Notes under the pieces: generated by a model
Told to the model about the DNA's origin: nothing
The model's database searches: none
What the model saw: only the letters and a program-made list of their open reading frames with translations
Position numbers and translations under genes: made by a program
Shown: positions 26,941 through 38,173 of the stretch, one piece after another
Layout: the number at the start of each line of letters is the position of its first letter
Position numbering within the stretch: the first letter of the stretch is position 1
Origin: Edolisoma coerulescens
Lineage: Eukaryota > Chordata > Aves > Passeriformes > Campephagidae
Direction: 5' to 3'
Assembly (NCBI GenBank): GCA_013397115.1
Contig: VWZW01001657.1
Location: 622,356 to 686,355, forward strand
Length of the DNA: 64,000 nucleotides

Positions 26941-27243
26941 GCCTGAGCCATGGTTCTACAAAAGCAACAAGGCCTTCATTTTATAAAGTTTTACCTCTAT
27001 GCTGTATATGGATCACCACTGAACTTAATTCTTCCAAAACATTATTAATAATAGCACAAATTTATATCTGACCTTTGTGTAGTATTCCATGGCAATGAGA
27101 ACAGTCACTCATCTGCAAGCCAGACCCTGCAGTGATCCCACTGAAACGGCAGCAGAGAGCCGGGCAGGCTCGTGGTTGATCTCTCTCTTTGTGGCTGATG
27201 TTTAAAACCACCGGTAACCGCGGGTTTGCTGTGTCCTTCGCAG

Positions 27244-27407
27244 GCGGCTCCACTCCAACTTCCTGCACTGCGACTGCCACCTGGCCTGGCTGTCGGACTG
27301 GCTGCGCCAGCGCCGCACCATCGGCCAGTTCACCTTCTGCCTGGCGCCCGTCGGCCTGCGCGGCTTCCTCGTGGCAGAGGTGCAGAAGAAGGACTTTGTC
27401 TGCTCTG
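27244..27407 (+). CDS. SLIT3: SLIT3 exon: D1 C-terminal cysteine-rich cap (LRRCT)
   Basis: This 164-bp exon encodes the cap that closes the D1 repeat stack. It begins [16 protein letters not shown], continues [16 protein letters not shown] and ends [10 protein letters not shown]. The four cap cysteines are present as CDC, then the C of TFC and the C of FVCS, which form the two disulphides typical of LRRCT modules. [10 protein letters not shown] is diagnostic of SLIT3; SLIT2 has a different stretch there. The acceptor is ttcgcag|g. The donor is g|gtaatt, weaker than the GTGAGT and GTAAGT donors of the other exons. Phase runs from 2 to 1. The exon is GC-rich compared with its introns. Compared with the mammalian protein as I remember it, [11 protein letters not shown] differs at a few surface positions. 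Confidence 0.96.
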
Positions 27408-30400
27408 GTAATTGCCAATTACTTGTTTATCTATCAGCTGACAGTCTCATCTCGCTGTTCCGATAAAAAAAACAGAGTTGAAAATGGCTGTATCGTGATT
27501 GAATGCAAACAACAGCAATCCTGTTTGTTTTTATCATTGCTAAACACTATGGGAGGAGATCAAATTGTTGGTTTTTTCAGCTTTGTAAGAATTATTGGAT
27601 TCCAGTTAACATTTTGGTTCTCAAATTACTTCTTCTACTTTAACATTGCCAATGATGCCAACATAAGAAATCAATTAAGTGTGGATGATTTGGTATTTCT
27701 CAAGGGAAGAGCTCTACAGCTGACTGGAATACAAAAGAAAGGAAATAGAAAATGCAAATCTGTTGAGTCTGTTGACAAACGATTGGACTTTAGAACATGA
27801 GGAGCAGATTTTATCCCAGGGACTGAAACGTGATTCTTAGGGAGCCAGTGCACTTTGCTGTTCTACAAGTTTCCATGCTGATAAATGGCGCTGATGATAC
27901 TCACAAATCATGTGTCTGTATGTTGGGCCTATTCATCAAGTTTCTGGAACTGCACTTGGCTCTTGTGTGAAGAAATACATTTTCCTAAATGAGAAGAAAA
28001 GGAACAAAAGAAAAAAGACAAAAAGTGGAAAAAGAAATCTCTGAGTTGGGTCGAAAGGAAGGATGTGGTGGAGGAGAGGCATGGCAGGGTGTATGCTGTG
28101 GAAAAAAAGATGCCAGGCATAAGTTTGGAGGTAGTTTTGCAGCCCCAGTGGTGACACAGGGGGCGTGTTATGGAGATGATGTGAGTCTGAATCTTGATAG
28201 ACTGCGAGTCTTGTGCTGTTTTGTTCTTTATCATCTCTCACAGCCTGTGAGCCCTAAAGCTTTATCCTATGGGTACGTGGACTGGCTGATGGAAACACAG
28301 TAAAACTGCTCATGCTAGAAATGTTTTAGGAATGCCTTTTTCTATAATTTCATTTACATGTGACAAAGTAAGAGAAACAGATGCACTTAGAGAAGAAAGG
28401 TTTGACCCCACTCCACTGTGGTTAATTAATGCCCAGCCCTAGAGGTGCGCGGAAGTGGACACGTGGAAAATGAAGCTGTGCATAGTGCCCGTTGAGACAC
28501 GATATTTGAGAGTGCTGAGCAGCTTCTACACTGTTGTGGAGATGATACCCAGAATATCTGATAAGTTACATCAAAAGTTTAACTAAAAAAGAAGTTTAGA
28601 AATGTAACAGTCTTGGGAGAGGAAGGGTAAAAGAAATGGATAAATGAATTAAGCTATTAGCAGAAGCTAATTTTACCAAAGAGGCAACCACAGTTTTTTT
28701 TTTTTTCTCATGAAATGAAGTTTTAGATGGAGCATGAGTTCAGCTATTTGGATTTATGATACAGTGAAGTGGAGGAAAATGAGTTGTTTAAGTCAGGAGA
28801 AGAGATAATAATTGCTGAATGAGAAATGTAATGTGAACAGAACTCATTTAAATGGGGTTGTCTGTGCAGACTATGACTTCCAAAAGTGACAAAGTTTTTA
28901 ACAGTTGCCTGTTGGACCAAGAGGATATAGGCGTTCTCTCAAGATTTGCCTGCTTTTGAAAAAAATATAAGATCATGGAAACTCAAGGAAAGAAATTTTC
29001 AGTGAGACAGTCCATCAACTGTATCCCTGTAACTCTCATTTGGGAAATGAAATGAAATGTACTGAAAAAGAAATTCATTTGGAGAGCTCATTTTAGTGGT
29101 GGGTTTAGCTGAGAACTCAGCTTAGTTCATGCTAGTTCGACAAAAACCTACATGGACAGCTAGTTTAAAGAGGATATAAATCTTCCCTTCTCCTCATTAC
29201 AGTTCTTATACCTGATTTTACAGCATAATTTGTTAATGTGTGACTCTGAAGTCAAACTAGGACAGGCGGTGAAGAGCAAACTGAACTTGTCCCTCTGCAA
29301 AGGAATTTTATAGAAGTTAAGGTTATATGAATTATTGTAACCAGCCTTCAGCTGGCAGGGAGAGCCACCTTTGCATCCCAGTTATGAAGAGCTGAAATAG
29401 AAAGTGGTGAACTGCTCTGTTGAAGTATAGGCTCAGAATCTCAAGCACTTGTGTTTTTATGGCAGTGGGAATATCATAACAGCGAAAAAACTGTCAGCTT
29501 TTCCCACTGTGAAATGGGCTTCATCAGAGCATTCCAGTTTAAAACTGGTGCTGCTGGATGCTTCAGAGGAAAAAGAGTAGAATCATAATTTGGGGAAAGA
29601 AGAAACACAGCATTGAAAAACTGACTTCTCTTCATTCTTTGAACCCTATGCAAAAATAGTGCTGTTTTATAATTCTATGACAAATGTTCCTTTGGAAGCA
29701 GATTTTGAATGCTACATACCAAGCTGGAAAAGAACTGAAACAATGATAGACAAGTGCCATAAATAGAATCCAGATTGCTGGATTCCCTCGGGACATGTCC
29801 TGCACCGTGGTGTCTATAAGCATTAGGTGCAAAGACTCTCCAGATAATGTTGCGGAAGTCAGAGTTATGTTCAGGTGTATCGAGGTAAACTGAGTCATAC
29901 CTGTGTAACCTGGGTGTCAGTCTTTCAAAAATGTTGTTCAGCTTGTTCATACAAATTATAAAAAAGCTGGTTCAAATGGTGCTTGTAGGTCACCTGTGAG
30001 CAGTGGAGAAGCTATTCCAGGTTTCCCTTGTTTGAGCATTTGGCTCAGAGCTGGAGGTGAAGGTGCAGGATTCAACAGTGCACAGTTGCCTGGAGATAGG
30101 TTTGGAAATACGTCTGGTTGGAGTTGTGTTACTGAGGAGAAGGGGAAAGGTCAGGGACAGAACTGAGGGGGGCTGGGACTAGATGGCCCCGCACCGTCGG
30201 AGAAGAGTGCCAAGTACTGCTGGTCACCCACCAGGGCCTTCTGGCTGGCTCCTTCAGCAAGCTGTCCCCTCCTCGTAGGAGAGTCTCTCCTCCAGAGCCA
30301 CCCCTGACAGAGCAGCCTCCCTGGGCCTTTGCCTTCGAGGCCATCTGTTCCTGGAGAAATCTCCAAGCAGACTCTTCCTCCTGCACGGTTGGTTATGGAG

Positions 30401-30511
30401 CTCTGGGATGCCTTTGGTGAGACAGTCTCCTACAAGGTAGCATGTGTAGAAGGGCAAATTTTGTTGCACCAGAGGATGAGCCCCTTGTTGATGAGCTGCA
30501 CAAAGGTGGCG

Positions 30512-30965
30512 AGGTGTATTTCACATGGATATCTGGGTGTATTTCACAAGGATGAGGGTGTATTTCTCATGGATAGGGTGTGTATTTCACATGGATATCT
30601 GGGTGTATTTCTCATGGATATCTGGGTGTATTTCACATGGATAGGGGGGGTATTTCACATGGATGAGGGTGTATTTCACATGGATGAGGGTGTATTTCAC
30701 ATGGATAAGGGGTGTATTTCACATGGATAGGGGGTGTATTTCAAATGGATATCTGGGTGTATTTCATATGGATGAGGGTGTATTTCATATGGATGGGGGT
30801 GTATTTCACATGGATGGGGGTGTATTTCACATGGATAGCAGGGTGTATTTCACATGGATATCTGGGTGTATTTCACATGGATGAGGGTGTATTTCACATG
30901 GATAGGGGTGTATTTCACATGGATGGCAGGCTGTACTGCACATAGGTAGCAGGATGTATTTCTCC
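30512..30965 (+). repeat. Minisatellite, about 20 copies of a 21-23 bp unit
   Basis: The unit is gggtgtatttcacatggat followed by a short variable linker (ga, atct, ag, agca or similar). I count 19 good copies and two degenerate ones at the right end, where ctgtactgcacatagg and gatgtatttctcc replace the consensus. Unit lengths of 21, 22 and 23 bp alternate, so no single frame stays open across the array. Runs of 21-bp units produce an artefactual GVFHMDE heptapeptide in overlapping frames. The high identity between copies suggests recent expansion or homogenisation and likely length polymorphism. Confidence 0.95.
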
Positions 30966-31253
30966 TTGCTCCACCACAGCTTTGCCATTCACTGCCACGC
31001 TGCTGTGACAAGAAAACAGTGCACTAAGCAAAGACAGTGTCAGTTGAAATACTACCTGTATTCTGGTCTTTGGGAGATGTTTATTTTTATATTCCCTTAG
31101 GTAGCAGAGAAGCATCTGAGGGTGCTGGCTTATGCTCAGAACCTCTTAGAGCCTTCCAGTCTTTGCCTGGATCAAACCCAGCTTCCTTCCTATGCTCAGA
31201 TGTTTCACTGTTGGACTGGCTTCTCCTTCTCTGTCTGTCTCTCTCAAACACAT

Positions 31254-31272
31254 TCTCTCTCTCTCTCTCTCT
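31254..31272. repeat. TC microsatellite
   Basis: This is a dinucleotide run of about nine TC units inside a longer pyrimidine-rich stretch at 31225-31300. Confidence 0.9.
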
Positions 31273-34200
31273 GCCTATTTGTCTGTCTCTTGTCCTCCTC
31301 TGACCTCCTTATGATAGTAATTTTATTTCATTTTCCTCTCATATAAGTTTTATTCTGGCTCTTTGATTTTTCTTCTACCTGCTCCTTACTTATTGAGGTT
31401 GAAATTAGTTTACATATTGATCAGTTATGTCAAGTTATAATGTGTTTTCTCACTTGCACCAGTGTGGCTATAAAGCTTTGCAAACAAGGGTTGACAAACA
31501 AAAGGGTTCATGAAGTTAAGCCATCAGCAGCACCTCTGTCTTTTCAGGGCTCTCTGTGCAGAAGCCACTGACCCTGCTTGGATTTTTTTTTGCAGTGATG
31601 AATCATTGTGCTTTTCCTAAGTATATACATGAGAGAACACCTGTGTGCATCTAAACAGGAGCATTGTGTCTTGTGCTGTGATCTGTAGCATACTGCAGCT
31701 GCTGTCCAGATTTGTTATAGTTTTGGCCAGTAGTTTGACATGTTCTGCAGTGGCCATTGTTTACACTGGAGTATGAAGATTGGGTAAGACTTCTTAGGCT
31801 AGACCAGAGACTGATCTTTTTAAGAGTTGATGAAATTTATTAGTCTAAAATATGTGCTTTTTAGTACTTTTCTAAGATAGCTTTCTTTAATAGTGAAACA
31901 TGCATTGTAGAGAAGGAAGATGGATCCACACAATGTTATCTTTTTATATTAGAAACCATTTCCTTTGATTCTTGATCCTTAGTTCCCATTCTGAGAGTCG
32001 CAAAGAATGTAAAGAAAATCAAGATGCATAATTTGGACTAAATAAGTTAAAATTCAGCCTGAAATTAACTCAGGAGAGAAATTATTACCATAGCCAAGTG
32101 TTTTCTAGCTAAGTAAACTGATACTGATTTTGAGAAAACACTGGATTGATCCAAATCTTGGTTGAAGATCTAGATTTTCTGATTCATGTGGTGAGACTGC
32201 AGCTGAGGTATAATAAAGAGGAAGAATATCTTAGCTTCCTGCTGCTTTATGCAGACTGGAAGCCCTAATAACGAAGCAGATTTATTTGTTTGGGTGAGGT
32301 CAAACAGTCTTCAAACATAGCTGTTATTCTGGCCAGACCACAGAACTGAGGAGATTGTCTTGCTCTGTTTCCTAATAACTTCAGACGTTGCTGAGGAGAC
32401 AACCAACAATGAGTAGCTAATAAAATAGCACTCTTCAGGCTTAGCATCTTAATGAGAGCGTTCAGGAGATGCCGAAGGAAAAGTGCGTGGGGAGGGGAAC
32501 TCCCCCATCTGCTCCTGTTTAGAACACCCTGCAGCCTGTGTGTGCACAGGCAGCAGTGGGACAGGAGGCACTGCCAGCACGGGGGACTGGGGCTGCTGGA
32601 AGCTAAGGAGGGGCAAGCTGTGTTGGCTGAGGTGCAGGTTTGGCCGGTGCAGGGCAGGGGCTCCTCTCCCTGCAGTCAGGTCACTCAGACAGGGGCTGCT
32701 AATGGCCCTCGTTTTTAAAGGGCTGGATAAGCAAACTGGGAGGAGGAGGAGACCTTTGTGTGTGTGTGTGAATGGCCACTTTGTGCCTTGTGGGACATCC
32801 TCACTGTACAGCTGTTTCATTGCTTTTAGAAGGGAGCTTAACCACTTCATCTGTGACCCTTTTCCAAAACAGTGACCTGTGAGTCACCTTAGGCACATGG
32901 CAACTCTGTTCTCACTGCTCTTGCTTTTTGTGACCATCCACAGACCCAGTAAGTGCTCTTACAGTGGAGTCTAGGCAGGATTTAAAGTGTGTATGACTTA
33001 AAAAGCCTTTTGGTAAAAATTGCTGTTTAAATTTGATCTTGGGAAATTTTTGTGAAATGCTGATGGAATTTTTTGCCTCCTGTTACAATTTGCTACCACA
33101 AACTAACATTAACATTTAGTCTGAAGAAACATTTCAATACTGCGCATTTATTAGTTGCTCCTCAAATGAAATTGTATAGGAAATCTGGAGACATACTAAT
33201 CACTATTTATCGGTTTGTTTGTTTTCAGTTTCCATTAAGTTTCTTATTACAAACCTAAATTTACCCTTAGCACTAGCAGTGATGATGTTTCATACTGTAG
33301 GAATTTACTTCTTGACTTGCTTAGTAAGATGCCACATATGGTGTTTTTCATTTGGGGGACCATCTTGTGAATCTGAAGGATAAATATGTATTTATTACAG
33401 CACTTAATATTTCTTTAAAGACCAAAGCTGAAAATTGGCTTTTAATTACAGTAAATTTAATTTTATTACCGAAAATGATGTCTTACCTTTCAGTATAATT
33501 AACCTTTTTTTCTGGAACTCTCTTTTCCCCAGAGCAGTATGTATAGCACTCTAATGCTTATTTAATGATGGCAGGTTGGGGTATAATTATTCAGCCATTG
33601 AGCTTTTGAACTGTTGCTGTAAAAATAATAACATGATTAGTTTTTATGTTAATGTCCAAAGCTAGTGGTTTGTTTTATTTCTAGTTATGTTGGTAGTATT
33701 TTGGTACAGAAAAAAAATGCTTCATGGCAGTACCACAGCTGTGCTTGGAGCTGTTTCACAGAGAGCAGTCGTGGTAAATACAGGGGAACAGGGTTGACTT
33801 TGAGAATATGGACAAGCCTTTGCATGAAATCTGTAGACTTTTTCTGTTTAATGCATGTATGTGATTGGCAACTCATTTATGGATACACAATTAATAAGAG
33901 TAATGAAAGCAAGCATAGAGTTGCTTATAAAATAACTGCAGAATTCCAGAAATTAATAGGGGACAATTGCACAGTTGCATATAAGTCAACACCAGGTTTG
34001 TGTGAATTTCTGCTTTATTGACAGTGAAATTAGTGATGTTATATAGTGGCATTACAGCTGTGCTCTTGGCTGGTCATGCTCCCCCTCCTCACGGCACTGG
34101 GGTGAAACCAGGATCTGCTCCAGCACCTCTTTCCCCGTCTCATTCTCTGACTTTGCTGCTCCCAGGGTGTTTCTCACCGTGTTTTCCTCCCTCCCTGCTG

Positions 34201-34483
34201 CCTGGCACCTCTCTGCCCTTTCTCAGGTGTGCTCTGGCAGAGGCACCAGGAGCTGCACGGGCAGGCTCAGCTGTGGAGCCCATTGGAAGCAGCCAGAACT
34301 GCCCCGGCCTCTTCTCTCAGCAGCTTCCCTGGCAGAGCTGGGCATCAACACCCCGTAGCCAAACTGAAGGGAGCTCCTGGCTCATGGAATTTACCCCTTG
34401 GAATGGCAGACAAACATGTTTAGCTCCAAAGATCTGTAAGAATTTTATTCTGTAATTTCCAGACACCTTAAAGAGCTTGAATG

Positions 34484-34560
34484 TACTGGGGGCCTCTTGC
34501 AAAAGACCAGAGGCAGTGACCCCAGCCTGTCACAGGAAAGGTCTTTATTTTCCCTGCCTT
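34484..34560 (-). repeat. Possible LTR-like polyadenylation region (low confidence)
   Basis: On the minus strand an AATAAAGACC signal is followed by a short U5-like stretch ending ..CCAGTACA, and the + strand edge would be tgtactgggg at about 34483. It resembles the end of an avian LTR, but I cannot place the other edge or a target-site duplication. Confidence 0.25.
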
Positions 34561-34816
34561 CCTTAGTATGTTCCAAATGCCAAGGAATCTGGTCCATGGA
34601 ATCCCAAGGCAGCCCAGGGAAGGGGATGGTGCCTCACTCTTCAGTTCTTGCCCACTGACCTGGAAAAAAGCATTTCCTCACTCCAGATCTGTCCGTGGGG
34701 AAGCTCATGACCAGACTGGAGCCCTTGGATGTCATTATCAGGAGACATGTCCCACTGTGCCTGCCATCTCTGAATAGCTCTGTCAATCTATAATGCTGCT
34801 GACTGGAGGGAATCCC

Positions 34817-34836
34817 ATCCTCCTCCTCCTCCTCCT
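34817..34836. repeat. TCC trinucleotide microsatellite
   Basis: About six TCC units occur in tandem. The run lies in an intron, and the minus-strand open frame reading through it is a chance frame. Confidence 0.85.
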
Positions 34837-37800
34837 GAAGAGAGCAGCTTCTGTGCCGAGGCAGGGACAGCCCTGTGCTTGCTGCAGCAGGATGCAGACA
34901 GGGGCAGAAGCAAAGACAAATGTGCAAGCAAACAAAATTGTGTGGCATTTAAAACTCCTTTTCAAATAGCAGTAAATCAAAGCCCAAGGACTGAGTAATC
35001 TTAAACTATTTCTATTCCTTCCATAACTTTATCAAACTTCATCATGGAACAGTCCACGATGGATCACCTGTTCAGAACTATACTCCCTTCACAGACTTAC
35101 AATTGATCATGACCATTATCTATCTTTTAACCTTGTACAGGTGGCATCCTTTCACTTAAATAATTTATGTTCCTCTTCATTTTTATGCTTGAATATATTT
35201 ATAAGTTCACTGTATTATTTCGGGACCTATTTTTAAATGTCACTTCCTATGCACCTTCAAGAGTGCTGATACAAATTGTGGAATTGGCATTAATGAGATG
35301 ACTGTGCATGGACACCATTTGAGCTGCAGAAGCACTACATCTTTTAAGACCCTCTATTAGAATTCTTTTAGTCTTTGGAAGAGCAGGCAGGGTCCAAACG
35401 CAGAGAACCAAATGCACACTAGCAGCCTTCCTTCTGGTGCAGTAGGTGGAAAGTTAAGTTCTGCCTGCTTTAAGGTAAACATGCCTGTGTTGACAGGGCT
35501 GGAGAAAGACCTTGAGAGAAAGGCTCAGAGTGGGCACAGGGCGTAAGAGATAATCTGACTTTTCAACCCCTCCTTTGGAAGGTTTAGGTGGAATAAACTT
35601 CCCTGAGAGAAAAACACCTTTATCATAGTTTTATAGACTTCAGTTGTCTCACAGGTTCTGTTTTATTAATCCTTCAGAAGAACAAATTCACCTAGTCAAC
35701 CTCACTTGTTATGGTTGAGGCTGCTTCTTTGTTCTATTTTTTTCTATTTTTCTTAGTCGTATTCCATATAATTGTGGTGCTATTATTGTTAATGAAATAA
35801 TTGCAATATTAGTGCTTTAGGATAAGACAGTGTGAAGTAAGGTCTGATTTTCAGTGGTGTTATTTTACTGATAGAGTTTGAAACCTGCTAAGTAGGATTT
35901 TGTAGAATAAAGTAGGCTTCATTCACTAAGCCAGATCTTCCTTTCAGTGTAGTTGGATATTTCCAGTTTTATTCCTTGATATTTATTTGTAAATTGATTA
36001 GTGTTGACTTTTGCCTACAGAACTGTTGTGCTTGTGTGCCATGAATTTTTAACACATAAATTTACTGCTTGGGAACGTTCAGCAAAGCAGAGAACTTGAA
36101 TCAAATTATGAATATTCATGACTGGCAAGTTTTTGCATACCATAAACTCAATGGTATTAACATCAATTAGGGGCTTAAGTTACTAATCATAAATCTTAAA
36201 GTTGTGCAGCAAATAGCTGTTGAACAACCATAGATGGAAATATTTGCTTAAACCATTTGCTGCATATTTGTGTAGGATAAAGACATTTGTACAAATTTTG
36301 TCCATTAGTGGAATATTTGCCCTCAGTAAGGAATGCTAACTTTGCCTATGGTCAGTTGTGGTTCCCTTGCCCATATCTCTCTGCAGGACTCTGTGCTCAA
36401 ATGTCCCTTTAAACTGGGATGCAGATATCAGTCAGGAGCAACACATCTGCTTTAGATGTTTTAGAATAAATTAGTTCATATCACTGGGAATCTAGTGCAA
36501 ACTATGGCTCATGGAGTAGGAATTGATTTCAGATATCCCAGCACTGTCAGAACTTCCAGTGGGTTATTGAATTACACCCCGAAAGGTCATACTATATCCA
36601 TGGATCTGCAATATTTGTACTGTTTTGTTTATTGATCAATAATTTCATGTCTGATATACTCTAAATGGTGTAAAGTCACCACAGGTTTTTAACCAGGAAG
36701 TCCTGTCAGATTTATCTTAAAATCCATTAACATGTTTTACAAATAACTAACGTTTTGCTGGTGGAAAGGAGCTGCTGCAGAGGCAATTGGAGAGGTGAAG
36801 AGGCAATAAAACACACTGCTTTGTGTGCTGTAATTGGGTGTCAGTGCAAATGAGATTATTTGGTTTATTTAGTAATTGCAAAATTTATTTTAGATGCCTG
36901 TGACATTTAAACTGTTCATTTATACACCATAACAATTCTATTCTAATTGTAATATTAGTCTGTTTTCTGCTTTTAAAAAAGGCCAATGAGAGACTTATTT
37001 GAAAAAAGCATTTGATTTCTCTATAAACTTCTGGGTCCTAAGTCTCCCCTCTCTTTCCTCTTTTCTTCTAACACATAGTCTGAGACTGTAAATTAAAGTG
37101 GTGCCAGATATCAACTACCATAATTATTGACACTGTTGTTCCACTGCATCAGGCAAAAAATGCATAGTAATTTTTGTAAATTGTGCTTCTACCCTGGTTT
37201 CCACATTTTGTTGGTGTTTTTCTTTTAGCAAAATTTATGATTGAGTTGATGATTTTTATCTCAGAGAAAAATATAATTAACATGGTGAACTAGGGCTGCT
37301 GTGTATTATAAAAGATCTGAAATGGCAAAATGACAGATTGTCAGAACAACTTCAGAAGGGGAATAATATAAATGCAGCTGATTTTTCTGTGGCCATTTCC
37401 TTTTGCTGCATCCATGCCGTAAGGAGTTTACTGCACTTGTGAAGGACACAGAGAAATCTTGAAATATTTCTGCCTCTCCCATGTCTTTTCTTTTAAAGAA
37501 GTATTGGCAGCAAAAGGAAAATTCATTTTTAGGTTTCAAATATCCTTCTTTAGAGGCTGTGTTGCGTCAGGGCCCTTGATCATCTGTATGCTTACACACT
37601 GCAAACCTATGAAACTCATACCCACATTTTAATAACTTTATATTCCATAGCCTACTTAGACTTGTTTTCTTGACCAGTCTTTAACAGCTCTCCACAACAA
37701 CACAAACATTAAATTGATTAAATTCCCTTGGATTTTTTTGTGCTTTAATTCTATAGATCTGCTAAAAATAGATCCTCATTGAAGTGGGGCCATTAAATCC

Positions 37801-38069
37801 AAAGCAGATTTGAAATTCTGTTTCTAATGTTATTCAAGAAGCATTTACCTGAACAGATGATTGTTCGTGTGAGAGCTGATGGAATATGTGCTAGATGCCT
37901 GTTGAGTGTGCATGTGCAATACAGTATTTTGTTCTTTGCCAAGGAAACACATAAGCAAAAGCATTTCATCATAATAATAGCAGTTTATACACAAAGTCTT
38001 TTATGATTAAAGTTCTCAGAAATCTACAGTCTAGATGTACTTTTGCTCACAAAGAAGAAAGAAATGTGC

Positions 38070-38173
38070 TTGTGGTGCTTGGGGATGTGGTTTAGTGCTG
38101 GAAGCGCTGGGTTAATGGCTGGACTAAGGGATCTTTGAGGTCTTTTCCAGCTTCAATGATTCTCTGATTCTAC
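38070..38173 (+). mobile_element. CR1 LINE 3'-end fragment
   Basis: The stretch reads gtggtgcttggggatgtggt, ttagtgctgg, gggttaatggctggacta, ggtcttttccagcttcaatg, then attctctgattctac. This is the 3' untranslated end of CR1 in sense orientation, ending in two degenerate copies of the octamer tail (ATTCTATG-like) typical of CR1. Only about 100 bp remain, consistent with a 5'-truncated insertion. Confidence 0.85.

Larger units (their letters stand above)
22547..27243 (+). other. SLIT3: SLIT3 intron, 4,697 bp
   Basis: The intron runs from gtgagt to tccttcgcag, whose acceptor tract is interrupted by G. It holds a 38-base uninterrupted purine tract at 23844-23881, a CR1 3' fragment at 26331-26455 and a probable minus-oriented LTR at about 26692-26940. 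The rest is AT-rich sequence in which I recognise nothing. Confidence 0.85.

Noticed and set aside
27189..27800. 203-codon + strand open frame spanning the LRRCT exon
   Set aside because: It reads the exon in a different frame from the conserved Slit frame and runs into the intron. It shows no domain and is a shadow of the exon.
30329..30730. 133-codon frame with repeated FHMDEG peptide
   Set aside because: It is generated by the minisatellite; its unit length is not a fixed multiple of three and there is no supporting gene structure.
36001..36060. Possible miR-218 seed-like match (ttgtgcttg)
   Set aside because: miR-218-2 lies in a later SLIT3 intron in mammals. Only the first nine bases match, the rest of the mature sequence is absent, and no hairpin is evident.
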